In this document: positions 1 to 6,117 of the stretch, piece after piece
How positions within the stretch are numbered: the first letter of the stretch is position 1
Layout: each line of letters starts with the position of its first letter
Origin: Anaerosporobacter sp031551385
Lineage (GTDB): Bacteria; Bacillota; Clostridia; Lachnospirales; Lachnospiraceae
Direction: 5' to 3'
Length of the DNA: 7,178 nt
Assembly (NCBI RefSeq): GCF_031551385.1
Contig: NZ_JAVBNS010000078.1
Location: 1 to 7,178, forward strand
Translations under genes and position numbers: made by a program
The notes under the pieces: model-generated
Database searches by the model: none
Seen by the model: the letters and a program-made list of their open reading frames with translations, nothing else
What the model was told of the DNA's origin: nothing

Positions 1-422
1 CAATGAAAGCATTCTTAGACCACTATGGATATCGATGGTTGGTGCATCGCCCTGAAGGGAGCATGTTTACAAAGCAGGCAGTTTGCATCTCCACGGCAGC
101 AGGTGGTGGAATGAAATCTACTAACAAGGATATGGCACACAGTATGTTTTTCTGGGGAGTAGCGAAAGTTTATAAATATGGAGTAGCTGTATATTCAACT
201 TCTTATAAAGACGTGAGTGATAAAGTCAAAGGAAAAATCGACCGGAAAACGACAGCATTGGCAAAGCAGATAAAAAGAAGGAATGGAAAAGTAAAACCAG
301 GGATTAAAACAAGAGGATTGTTTTTTGTTATGCATCTAGTTCAGAGAAAAGGTGCTTTAGAAACAGATAGCCATTACTGGAAAGAGAAAGGCTGGACAGG
401 AAAGAAACGACCTTGGAAGTAG
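1..422 (+). CDS. Flavodoxin-fold NAD(P)H-dependent FMN oxidoreductase, C-terminal part (5' partial)
   Basis: This is the distal part of a flavodoxin-like NAD(P)H-dependent oxidoreductase, a cytoplasmic FMN flavoprotein family that reduces small acceptors such as quinones or nitro/azo compounds; the substrate here is unknown. Supporting blocks are MKAFLDHYGYRW followed by HRP, which is typical of the middle of the fold, and then AVCISTAAGGGM, a core beta-strand and loop near the flavin. The tail is basic and Lys-rich and ends in KGWTGKKRPWK. The ATG at position 3 is very probably an internal Met: the family usually has about 180-200 residues, the frame is open to the window edge, and the N-terminal phosphate-binding loop is absent from what is visible. 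It lies 41 bp before the next gene on the same strand, so co-transcription is likely. The family assignment is fairly sure; the specific activity is not. Confidence 0.78.
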   Translation, partial: MKAFLDHYGYRWLVHRPEGSMFTKQAVCISTAAGGGMKSTNKDMAHSMFFWGVAKVYKYGVAVYSTSYKDVSDKVKGKIDRKTTALAKQIKRRNGKVKPGIKTRGLFFVMHLVQRKGALETDSHYWKEKGWTGKKRPWK

Positions 423-463
423 CAAATCTTAAATCAAGAAAGCAGTAAGAGGGAAAATGAGAT

Positions 464-994
464 ATGGAATCAGAAAGACTAATAATGAGAAGATTTACGC
501 CAGAGGATTGGAAGGATTTATACGACTATTTATCCCAAGATGAAGTAGTAAGATACGAACCTTATGATGTATATTCAGAAGAAGAATGTAAACAAGAGGC
601 GATTAATCGCTCTACTGATGAAGCATTTTGGGCGGTTTGTTTAAAAGAAACAAATAAATTGATTGGAAATATATATTTAGCAAAGCAAGACTTCGATACA
701 TGGGAACTTGGATATGTTTTCAATCCAGAGTATCAAGGAAATGGCTATGCTACAGAGGCAGCAGCATTTTTAATTGATGATATACTAAAAAACAACAATG
801 CGAGACGGGTAATAGCAATGTGTAATCCTCACAATCAATCTTCTTGGAAATTACTTGAGAGATTGGGATTACGTCGAGAAGGACACTTGATTCAAAATAT
901 TTATTTTAAGAAAGATAAAGAAGATAATCCAATTTGGTCAGATACCTATGAGTATGGTATATTGGCGCAAGAATGGTTTGAACATTCAAAATAA
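464..994 (+). CDS. RimJ/RimL-type GNAT N-acetyltransferase
   Basis: A 176-residue single-domain GNAT enzyme that transfers acetyl from acetyl-CoA to an amine. The RimJ/RimL (Acetyltransf_3) style is shown by the opening SERLIMRRFTPEDW at residues 3-16 and by the strand-loop ELGYVFNPEYQGNGYATEA at 81-99. That loop holds the acetyl-CoA pyrophosphate-binding pattern Q91-x-x-G94-x-A96. The C-terminal half has the usual N-x-x-S (N124, S127) followed by a helix and LERLGLRREG at 131-140. Length is normal and nothing looks broken. The start is supported by AAGAGGGA at 447-454, nine bases upstream; the nearby ATG at 457 is out of frame. Substrates of this group include ribosomal protein N termini, aminoglycosides and small metabolites, and the sequence does not tell which applies. 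It is followed after 33 bp by the LamG-like gene, so the three genes 1-2152 probably form one operon. Confidence 0.88.
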   Translation: MESERLIMRRFTPEDWKDLYDYLSQDEVVRYEPYDVYSEEECKQEAINRSTDEAFWAVCLKETNKLIGNIYLAKQDFDTWELGYVFNPEYQGNGYATEAAAFLIDDILKNNNARRVIAMCNPHNQSSWKLLERLGLRREGHLIQNIYFKKDKEDNPIWSDTYEYGILAQEWFEHSK

Positions 995-1027
995 CGTTAT
1001 CTACAAAACGAGTTAAGGGGGAAATTC

Positions 1028-2152
1028 ATGGGAAATATTAACCTTGAGTTATTTGAGTCAAAAGGAAACGTTTTAACAGAATATAAAGATAATCTATTAT
1101 ATATGACAACAACAAGGAAAACGATGACAACAAGATTCAATAGTCCTGAATTGAAAAGAGATTCCTACATTTACATAAAAAAATTTTTTAAACTGCCGTT
1201 GCGAGTTGATTTGATGGTGAAAATTGATACTCCTGGTCTATATGTGTTCTTCGGTAATGGCCATCTTAATTTTGGAACACCATGGTCGGATAATAGAAGA
1301 ATGGATGATATTGTTGAACCGAATAGTAAGCCAAGGAGTTTTGATAATTATATTCCAATGAATGAGTTTGTTAATATCTCCATTATTTATGACTTGAAGG
1401 AAATGCAGATTTTAATTAATGGTGAAGAGCGGTATTATAGTAAAAAAGAAAAATATATGAAATCAAGTTTGTTTAAAGAAATGAATGAAGACGGGTTTGA
1501 ATTAAAAATAGCATGTGATAAACGAACGGAAGTATATATAAAGACTGTGTCGGTGAGGGAATTTGAAGATACAGCAAATATTGTACATAGTGATGATTTA
1601 TTAACTGTTAAGGAACAAACCAAAGAAATAGATGAGAAAGAAGTAATAAAACACACGTTTGAATCGTGTACACTAAATTTACCAGTGGATATAAAAGCTG
1701 AGGTTGTCAAAATGGATGGATTTCTTAAATCCTTAAAACCAATGAAATTCAAACGTCAGATTGAAAAACATGGGAATAAAATTACGTATGTAGCGTCTGA
1801 CTATGGATTTTCATATGGAATTCTTCCAAGTTATGATACCATGCATCATGAATTGCAGTGGTATATCCTTACAAATTGTAAACCTGAATTTTGGCATAGA
1901 AAAGCTGATATGATGGAGGAAACATTGAATGAACTTGCAAAGAAAGACTTGCTGTTGGCTCAAAGAATGTTTGATAATTTGAATGAATGTGTGGGTTGTT
2001 CACCTTGTGTAGTTAAGACATCATATAACTTTAATGGAAGGAAAAAGATAGTATGTCATGGTCAGATGGAATTAAAGATGAAGGTGTCTGATTTTGAAGA
2101 TGTAAGAGAATTCATAAATACTATAAATGAATTGTTGGCATCGTCGTCATAA
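1028..2152 (+). CDS. Two-domain protein: concanavalin/LamG-like N-terminal half and cysteine-rich C-terminal half, function unknown
   Basis: A 374-residue protein that I cannot name. Residues about 35-182 read as alternating beta-strands (LRVDLMVKIDTPGLYVFFGNG at 58-78, FVNISIIYDLKEMQILINGEE at 114-134, FELKIACDKRTEVYIKTVSV at 157-176), a pattern typical of concanavalin/LamG-like jelly rolls. A charged linker (about 185-208) leads to a second domain at 210-374. This contains KITYVASDYGFSYG (251-264), a Trp/His-rich stretch ending FWHRKADMMEETLNEL (288-303), and a cysteine cluster C321-x2-C324-x2-C327-x15-C343-H344 that could bind metal. There is no signal peptide or membrane helix, so it should be cytoplasmic despite the lectin-like fold. 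From memory and unverified, similar modules occur behind AraC-type helix-turn-helix domains in Lachnospiraceae; no such domain is seen here. The start is fixed by AAGGGGG at 1015-1021, six bases from ATG. It is the last gene before a terminator. Confidence 0.8.
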   Translation: MGNINLELFESKGNVLTEYKDNLLYMTTTRKTMTTRFNSPELKRDSYIYIKKFFKLPLRVDLMVKIDTPGLYVFFGNGHLNFGTPWSDNRRMDDIVEPNSKPRSFDNYIPMNEFVNISIIYDLKEMQILINGEERYYSKKEKYMKSSLFKEMNEDGFELKIACDKRTEVYIKTVSVREFEDTANIVHSDDLLTVKEQTKEIDEKEVIKHTFESCTLNLPVDIKAEVVKMDGFLKSLKPMKFKRQIEKHGNKITYVASDYGFSYGILPSYDTMHHELQWYILTNCKPEFWHRKADMMEETLNELAKKDLLLAQRMFDNLNECVGCSPCVVKTSYNFNGRKKIVCHGQMELKMKVSDFEDVREFINTINELLASSS

Positions 2153-2180
2153 TTAAAAGTCCAAGAATAAGATATTAAAA

Positions 2181-2226
2181 CGACGGACACACAGATTAAA
2201 ATCTGTGTGTCCGTTGTTCTGTTTTT
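2181..2226. terminator. Bidirectional Rho-independent terminator between convergent genes
   Basis: A perfect 14-bp stem pairs ACGGACACACAGAT (2183-2196) with ATCTGTGTGTCCGT (2201-2214) around a four-base loop TAAA. On the + strand it is followed by a T-rich tract (TGTTCTGTTTTT, 2215-2226), and on the - strand by TTTTAATAT (2180 down to 2172). It therefore fits termination of the gene ending at 2152 and also of the chemoreceptor gene ending at 2225 from the other side. The + strand T-tract overlaps the stop codon of the chemoreceptor by two bases. Confidence 0.9.
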
Positions 2227-4324
2227 AAGATTCCTTATAATGTCTGTTTACATAATCTAAAATTGTAAGATCATCTTCTAAAAGTCTACAACCGAGTATA
2301 TAGATACCTCTGTCAAAGTTAGTACGAATTATCTTTGCATCTAGGTTCATATCTTTAAGTAAGTCAAATCCATCGATATGTAAGCTGACAACTTGTCCTC
2401 TTGAATTAGCAAATTCATGATCTTTCACTCTGAATGCAAAACCACCAGCAGATAAGTTAACCATTTTTCCGTGGTATGTCTGTTCATCGTTTTGTAATGT
2501 GATTTGACAATCGTTTGTAATCGGCATTCTTGGATATTTTCTACGATTAACAATTTGTGGGTTTCTATCTAAAACAATATTGTAGAGCTGTTCGCCCTTC
2601 ATGTGATGTTGAGAAGAGAGTGCTGCATTATCCCATTTGTATAGAATATTTTCTACAATAATTTGGAAATCACAAGTGTGATAAGTTTTTGTTGAAATTG
2701 CATCGTTATTTCCTTGAGCTAATTTAAATATAATAGAATCTTTTAAACATTTAACAATCTCTATCTTACGTTCAATTCCTCCAATGAATGCAGAGGCAAG
2801 CATTCCAACTTTAATATCTTTTAAGCCCATAAATCCATGATCGCCAAGTTCTTCCATTAAAGAAGCGACAACTTTTTCGATACCAAGAATGTTTTCGGAA
2901 GTTTCACCATATTTCTCAACCATAATTCTTGTAGTTTGATCGGAATGTTGGATACTTTCTGTCATTACATCCATGACACGAGATACTGCTTGCATATTAG
3001 TAACCATGTTTGAATTCGATTCACTAACTTCTTGCATTGCACTGTCAATAACTTGAATATTGCTTCTCATTTGAGAGGAATCTTGAGTGATTTTATCCAC
3101 ACTTTCATCAACTTGCATAACTTTTTTTAGCGTTACATTTATATTCTCTAAAATCATAGAGATTGATTTTGTCATCTTATCTGAAGTTTGTTCTAAGTGT
3201 TGTAGTGCTTCAAATATGCTGTTAGATGAAGTTTGTGTTCCAAGACTTAAATTTCTGATTTCATCTGCAACAACAGCAAACCCTTTTCCAGCTTCACCAG
3301 CACGTGCAGCTTCAATTGATGCATTTAACGCAAGAAGGTTTGTCTGGGAGGTAATACTCTCAATTGTTTTTGCTTCTTCTTTCATAGAGTCAAACTCAGA
3401 TTTAAAATCATTCAAAACTTTTTCTACTTCAGAAGATAAAATAGCCATATCATTAGTAGATTTAACAACATCGGAAAGTTCATCAGAACTAGTTTTAGCA
3501 TGAGAAGTTGATTCGTTTACTAACTCTACCATATGACTAATTAATGCAGCAACATTTTGTACTTGTGCATTGATTGTTTCTGTTAAGTTAAGTGACGAGT
3601 ACGTACTGTCTTGCAAAGACATATTATTGCTTGTTAAGTCATCCATACAATGTACTACAGAATTAGCACTTTCGATATTCTCATCGGCTAATTCACGTAC
3701 AGATGCCATACCATCTACGATGGAATTACTAGCATCTTTTACTGCTTCAATTGTAGTAACAACCTTGTTTAAATTATCTTTTACAGATCCTAACATAGCA
3801 CCATCAGAAGCATTTAGATGGTTAATTGATAAGATATATCCGATATAGCACAATACAATACAAGCAAATTGTATCTCATAGGAAGTGATATCGGATGCAG
3901 AATTTAGACCAACAGAGATGCTTCTAACGGTACTTGCTATTAAAAGCAGAATATTGGCGATACCACATCGAAGGATAAAATTTCTATCTTTATATAAGAT
4001 AAGCATACTTGTAAGTGGTAATATGTATACAAAAGCTAATGGTGATGTCGTAGTCATAATAACGAATACATAGAATATACCATATCCAAAACCAACAATA
4101 TCTTTGTAAATGTCAGATGCGCTACCTTTTAACTTCAAAACTGCCAAACCAACAGAAAAAGGAACCCAACAAACTAATAAAAATGTAATATAGTAGTCTA
4201 TAGTACGCAGACCTTTTACAATTTCTAGTGCGTATGCACCAGATAAAACAATACATAAAATCAGCCATACACTCATGGCTTTTAAGTTAGCACCTCTTTT
4301 AAAGTGTTCTTCATTATACTCCAT
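2225..4324 (-). CDS. Methyl-accepting chemotaxis protein with six-TM N terminus and C-terminal YcgR-like/PilZ c-di-GMP module
   Basis: A 699-residue membrane chemoreceptor. Hydrophobic helices lie at about 17-36, 43-63, 75-92, 96-111, 117-134 and 150-168, with only short loops, so there is no periplasmic-type ligand domain. A coiled coil starts straight after the last helix without a recognisable HAMP. The MCP hairpin tip is intact at 325-360 (SQTNLLALNASIEAARAGEA, then GKGFAVVADEIRNLS), with arms of similar length on each side; this region contacts CheA/CheW. After the coil, DIKVGM (503-508) opens a beta-rich segment (about 500-590) resembling the YcgR N domain (PilZN). A PilZ domain (about 594-690) follows, with R595-x3-R599 and N623-x-S625-x2-G628, the two motifs that bind c-di-GMP. 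The likely role is tuning chemotaxis signalling by c-di-GMP, possibly together with a membrane or energy cue. The start is supported by AGGTAGGG eight bases upstream. It is monocistronic, with its own promoter and terminator. Confidence 0.93.
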   Translation of the reverse strand: MEYNEEHFKRGANLKAMSVWLILCIVLSGAYALEIVKGLRTIDYYITFLLVCWVPFSVGLAVLKLKGSASDIYKDIVGFGYGIFYVFVIMTTTSPLAFVYILPLTSMLILYKDRNFILRCGIANILLLIASTVRSISVGLNSASDITSYEIQFACIVLCYIGYILSINHLNASDGAMLGSVKDNLNKVVTTIEAVKDASNSIVDGMASVRELADENIESANSVVHCMDDLTSNNMSLQDSTYSSLNLTETINAQVQNVAALISHMVELVNESTSHAKTSSDELSDVVKSTNDMAILSSEVEKVLNDFKSEFDSMKEEAKTIESITSQTNLLALNASIEAARAGEAGKGFAVVADEIRNLSLGTQTSSNSIFEALQHLEQTSDKMTKSISMILENINVTLKKVMQVDESVDKITQDSSQMRSNIQVIDSAMQEVSESNSNMVTNMQAVSRVMDVMTESIQHSDQTTRIMVEKYGETSENILGIEKVVASLMEELGDHGFMGLKDIKVGMLASAFIGGIERKIEIVKCLKDSIIFKLAQGNNDAISTKTYHTCDFQIIVENILYKWDNAALSSQHHMKGEQLYNIVLDRNPQIVNRRKYPRMPITNDCQITLQNDEQTYHGKMVNLSAGGFAFRVKDHEFANSRGQVVSLHIDGFDLLKDMNLDAKIIRTNFDRGIYILGCRLLEDDLTILDYVNRHYKES

Positions 4325-4368
4325 ATAAAATACCCTACCTTTCTTCTTACATTGTATACTACTAACAG

Positions 4369-4383
4369 AAGCATTAAATGCTT
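4369..4383. repeat. 15-bp perfect inverted repeat, candidate operator downstream of the chemoreceptor promoter
   Basis: AAGCATT-A-AATGCTT has two perfect 7-bp arms around a single central base. It sits just downstream of the predicted start point of the leftward transcript, a position where a bound repressor would block RNA polymerase. The GCATTAAA half is repeated at 4452-4459. The arms are AT-rich, so chance occurrence is possible. Confidence 0.4.
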
Positions 4384-4393
4384 GATATTAATA

Positions 4394-4422
4394 ATTTTAC
4401 ATTGTCAGATATAGTTTAACAA
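4394..4422 (-). promoter_or_regulatory. Sigma-A-like promoter for the chemoreceptor
   Basis: On the - strand, TTGTTA (-35, 4422-4417; four of six consensus matches) and TAAAAT (-10, 4399-4394; five of six) are separated by exactly 17 bases. Transcription would start near 4387, giving a leader of roughly 60 nt before the ATG at 4324. No sigma-28 (flagellar) type pattern was evident, so expression may not follow the late flagellar programme. The evidence is a consensus match only. Confidence 0.55.
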
Positions 4423-4600
4423 ATTTTTTTTGCATTTACTAGTGCTTTTTTGCATTAAAGAGCTGAATTATGTTGTTAATAAATAACTTTTTATCTTTTG
4501 TGTCGTATAAAAAGAGAGGTGTATACATGTCGTTGCTATATGGAAGATAAAGAATATTAGCGTTATTTTAATATTAGAAAAAGAGTTTTCAGTTAACAAG

Positions 4601-4629
4601 TTGATGTTAGTATAACATTATGATAATAT
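4601..4629 (+). promoter_or_regulatory. Sigma-A-like promoter with extended -10 for the GNAT/Imm-5 unit
   Basis: TTGATG (-35, 4601-4606; four of six) and TAATAT (-10, 4624-4629; four of six) are separated by 17 bases. TG at 4621-4622 supplies an extended -10 (TGn), common in Gram-positive promoters. An alternative reading of the -10 is GATAAT at 4622-4627 with a 15-base spacer. The start would fall near 4636, giving a leader of about 48 nt. The evidence is a consensus match only. Confidence 0.5.
4604..4618. repeat. 15-bp inverted repeat overlapping the rightward -35/spacer, candidate operator
   Basis: ATGTTA-GTA-TAACAT has perfect 6-bp arms with a three-base centre. It covers the end of the -35 hexamer and most of the spacer of the predicted rightward promoter, where a dimeric repressor would exclude RNA polymerase. 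No regulator gene is present in the window, and AT-rich sequence makes such repeats fairly common by chance. Confidence 0.35.
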
Positions 4630-4668
4630 AATAAAAAACAGATTTTTGTAGGAAATTATATTGAAATC

Positions 4669-4674
4669 GGAGGT
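4669..4674 (+). promoter_or_regulatory. Ribosome binding site of the PF12746-like GNAT gene
   Basis: GGAGGT lies nine bases before the ATG at 4684, an optimal placement. It decides this start, since no other in-frame start with a comparable site lies nearby. Confidence 0.8.
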
Positions 4675-4683
4675 AGTAGAAAG

Positions 4684-5457
4684 ATGATATTTAAACTAGA
4701 TGATACAAAAAAGGCAGAGAAAATCTTTGGAGACTGGCAAGAGACTTCAATATGGTCTTGCCTACAAAACGTAATGGGAGAAATATATGTAGATGATTTG
4801 AATGAACCACAATCTGCAATGGCTATCTTAGCTGATTTCTGTTTTTTTGCTGGTAAACCAAATGATGAACTTGTGATGTATAAACCAGAAAGCTGTAGCA
4901 ATGACTTTATAATTATGGTGCCAAGAGACGATGAATGGGCAAAACGAATCGCTAGTAATTATGGAGAAAAAGCGAAAGAAGTTACTCGCTATGCAATAAA
5001 AAAAGAAGCGAATGTGTTTGATAAAGATAAATTAGAGGAAATCGTTCATTCACTACAGTCAGGATATGCGTTAAAATTAATTGATGAGGATATTTATAAC
5101 TGGTGTATGCAAAATAATTGGAGTAGAGATTTTGTGGCACAATACAAAGAATATGCAATGTATCAAAAATTTGGTCTTGGTGTAGTTGCTGTTGAGGAAA
5201 AGACGAAAGAACCGGTTTCTGGTGCATCATCATATACGAGTTATCGTGAAGGGATAGAAATAGAGATTGATACAAAAGAAGAGTATAGAAGACAAGGGCT
5301 TGCCTATGCATGTGGCGCAAAATTAATATTAGAGTGTATGAAGAGAAATCTGTATCCAAGTTGGGATGCGCAGAATAAATGGTCAGTTGCATTGGCTGAA
5401 AAGTTAGGATATCATTATGACCATGAATATGCGGCATATGAAATATATGGATATTAA
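4684..5457 (+). CDS. GNAT acetyltransferase of the PF12746-like (ZmaR-type) family
   Basis: A 257-residue cytoplasmic protein with the layout of the long GNAT family annotated PF12746. An N-terminal half (about 1-125) shows FAGKPNDELVMYKPES at 55-70 and FIIMVPRDDEW at 75-85. A C-terminal GNAT core (about 130-257) follows. In the core, FGLGVVAVEE and EPVSGASSYTSYREGIEIEI form the central strands. EEYRRQGLAYACGAKLI at 199-215 carries the acetyl-CoA loop R202-x-x-G205-x-A207. The end has the typical WDAQNKWSVALAEKLGY at 227-243. Length and motifs are normal and no frame break is seen. The acceptor substrate is unknown; one relative, ZmaR, acetylates the antibiotic zwittermicin A. It is the first gene after the promoter at 4601-4629 and lies 40 bp before the Imm-5-like gene, so the two are probably co-transcribed. 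Confidence 0.85.
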   Translation: MIFKLDDTKKAEKIFGDWQETSIWSCLQNVMGEIYVDDLNEPQSAMAILADFCFFAGKPNDELVMYKPESCSNDFIIMVPRDDEWAKRIASNYGEKAKEVTRYAIKKEANVFDKDKLEEIVHSLQSGYALKLIDEDIYNWCMQNNWSRDFVAQYKEYAMYQKFGLGVVAVEEKTKEPVSGASSYTSYREGIEIEIDTKEEYRRQGLAYACGAKLILECMKRNLYPSWDAQNKWSVALAEKLGYHYDHEYAAYEIYGY

Positions 5458-5497
5458 TAAAAGCAAAATATGATTATATATTTGTTGCGGAGGATTT

Positions 5498-6025
5498 ATG
5501 GCTAAATTAAGAAAAATGTTAGGGAGTGCAGACTCACCATATATTGTATCACTAATGCGTTTAATTGAAACACAGAGTAAGGAAACTATCGCAAACTGGT
5601 GTGTAGCTTATGCTAAAAATTATTTTCTTGATATTTATGAAAAGAATTACCCAGAGGATTTGCGATTGAAGGAATCAGTAGATAGCTTTTATGCTTATCT
5701 AGCAAAAGAGATTACTCTAGCAGAGTTGAAAAAAATTGTAGCTAATGTAAATGAAGCTGCAAAGGAAGCAGAGGATAATCCAGTGGCTCAAGCAGCGGCT
5801 CGTGCAGTAGGACAGGCAGTAGCATCAATCTATACACCTACACATTCTTTAGGAATGGCGTTTTATGGTGCGGCGGCAATTGCATATGATAGAGTTGGAT
5901 TGGAAGAAAGTGCAGAGATATATGATCAGATTGCACAGGAAGAATGTGCGAAGATGGAAGAAGCATTAAAGAATGTTGCTGTTTTAGATGAAAAGAAACC
6001 AGCTAAGATTAACTGGAACTGCTAA
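5498..6025 (+). CDS. Imm-5-like putative immunity protein
   Basis: A 175-residue, mostly alpha-helical, cytoplasmic protein that I match to the family annotated as putative immunity protein (Imm-5-like). Diagnostic stretches are KLRKMLGSADSPYIVSLMRL at 3-22, IETQSKETIANWCVAYA at 23-39, AAKEAEDNPVAQAAARAVGQ at 87-106, and TPTHSLGMAFYGAAAIAYDR at 113-132, which is the best conserved block. The immunity role comes from computational surveys of polymorphic toxin systems; I know of no firm proof for this branch, and stand-alone copies are frequent. No toxin gene, LXG or WXG100 protein, or secretion gene is visible beside it, so this may be an orphan immunity gene or a protein with another role. 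The start is supported by GGAGGA at 5489-5494; the spacing to the ATG is short (three to four bases). It follows the GNAT gene by 40 bp with no terminator between them. Confidence 0.72.
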   Translation: MAKLRKMLGSADSPYIVSLMRLIETQSKETIANWCVAYAKNYFLDIYEKNYPEDLRLKESVDSFYAYLAKEITLAELKKIVANVNEAAKEAEDNPVAQAAARAVGQAVASIYTPTHSLGMAFYGAAAIAYDRVGLEESAEIYDQIAQEECAKMEEALKNVAVLDEKKPAKINWNC

Positions 6026-6117
6026 GGATTAGTGATTATTTCAGTCTACACATTGGAATTATTAGAATAAATGTCGTAACTGTTCAAAAGGTAATAACAC
6101 AATGAAAGGAAGATTAT

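Larger units (their letters stand above)
4325..4683. other. Divergent intergenic regulatory region
   Basis: A 359-bp gap separates the chemoreceptor (leftward) from the GNAT/Imm-5 unit (rightward). It is very AT-rich, with T- and A-runs. It holds one sigma-A-like promoter for each direction and two short inverted repeats, described separately. The centre (about 4440-4590) shows only a repeated T-run plus GCATT element (4424-4436 and 4446-4456) and a seven-codon open frame at 4527-4550. I saw no c-di-GMP riboswitch core or other recognisable structured RNA, and no gene of meaningful length. Confidence 0.7.

Noticed and set aside
3..422. Complete small protein starting at ATG 3
   Set aside because: The first residues match the middle of the flavodoxin-like fold, so this Met is internal and the gene begins before the window.
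1435..1752. Minus-strand open frame of 105 codons
   Set aside because: It lies fully inside the LamG-like gene on the other strand, has low-complexity Ser/Phe-rich composition, no ribosome binding site and no recognisable domain.
2183..2214. Inverted repeat as an insertion-sequence end or attachment site
   Set aside because: It is a compact hairpin with a four-base loop and T-tracts on both sides between convergent genes, which is fully explained as a terminator.
2540..2825. Chemoreceptor zinc-binding (CZB) domain between the MCP hairpin and PilZ
   Set aside because: His and Cys residues occur there (H549, C551, H573, H574) but not in the CZB pattern; the strand pattern and the VGM start fit a YcgR N-like domain better.
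3087..4073. Three plus-strand open frames (3087-3503, 3570-3848, 3885-4073)
   Set aside because: All are antisense to the chemoreceptor, whose frame encodes conserved MCP motifs; their translations look like reversed coding sequence.
4325..4683. c-di-GMP riboswitch in the intergenic region, given the PilZ receptor next to it
   Set aside because: No GEMM-type core, conserved tetraloop or paired P1 stem could be found on either strand; the region is simple AT-rich sequence.
4656..4901. Minus-strand open frame of 81 codons at the start of the GNAT gene
   Set aside because: It overlaps a well-supported GNAT gene with a strong ribosome binding site and has no domain or start signal of its own.
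4982..5437. Minus-strand open frame of 151 codons
   Set aside because: It is antisense to the conserved GNAT core and its composition is His/Tyr/Leu-rich without any motif.
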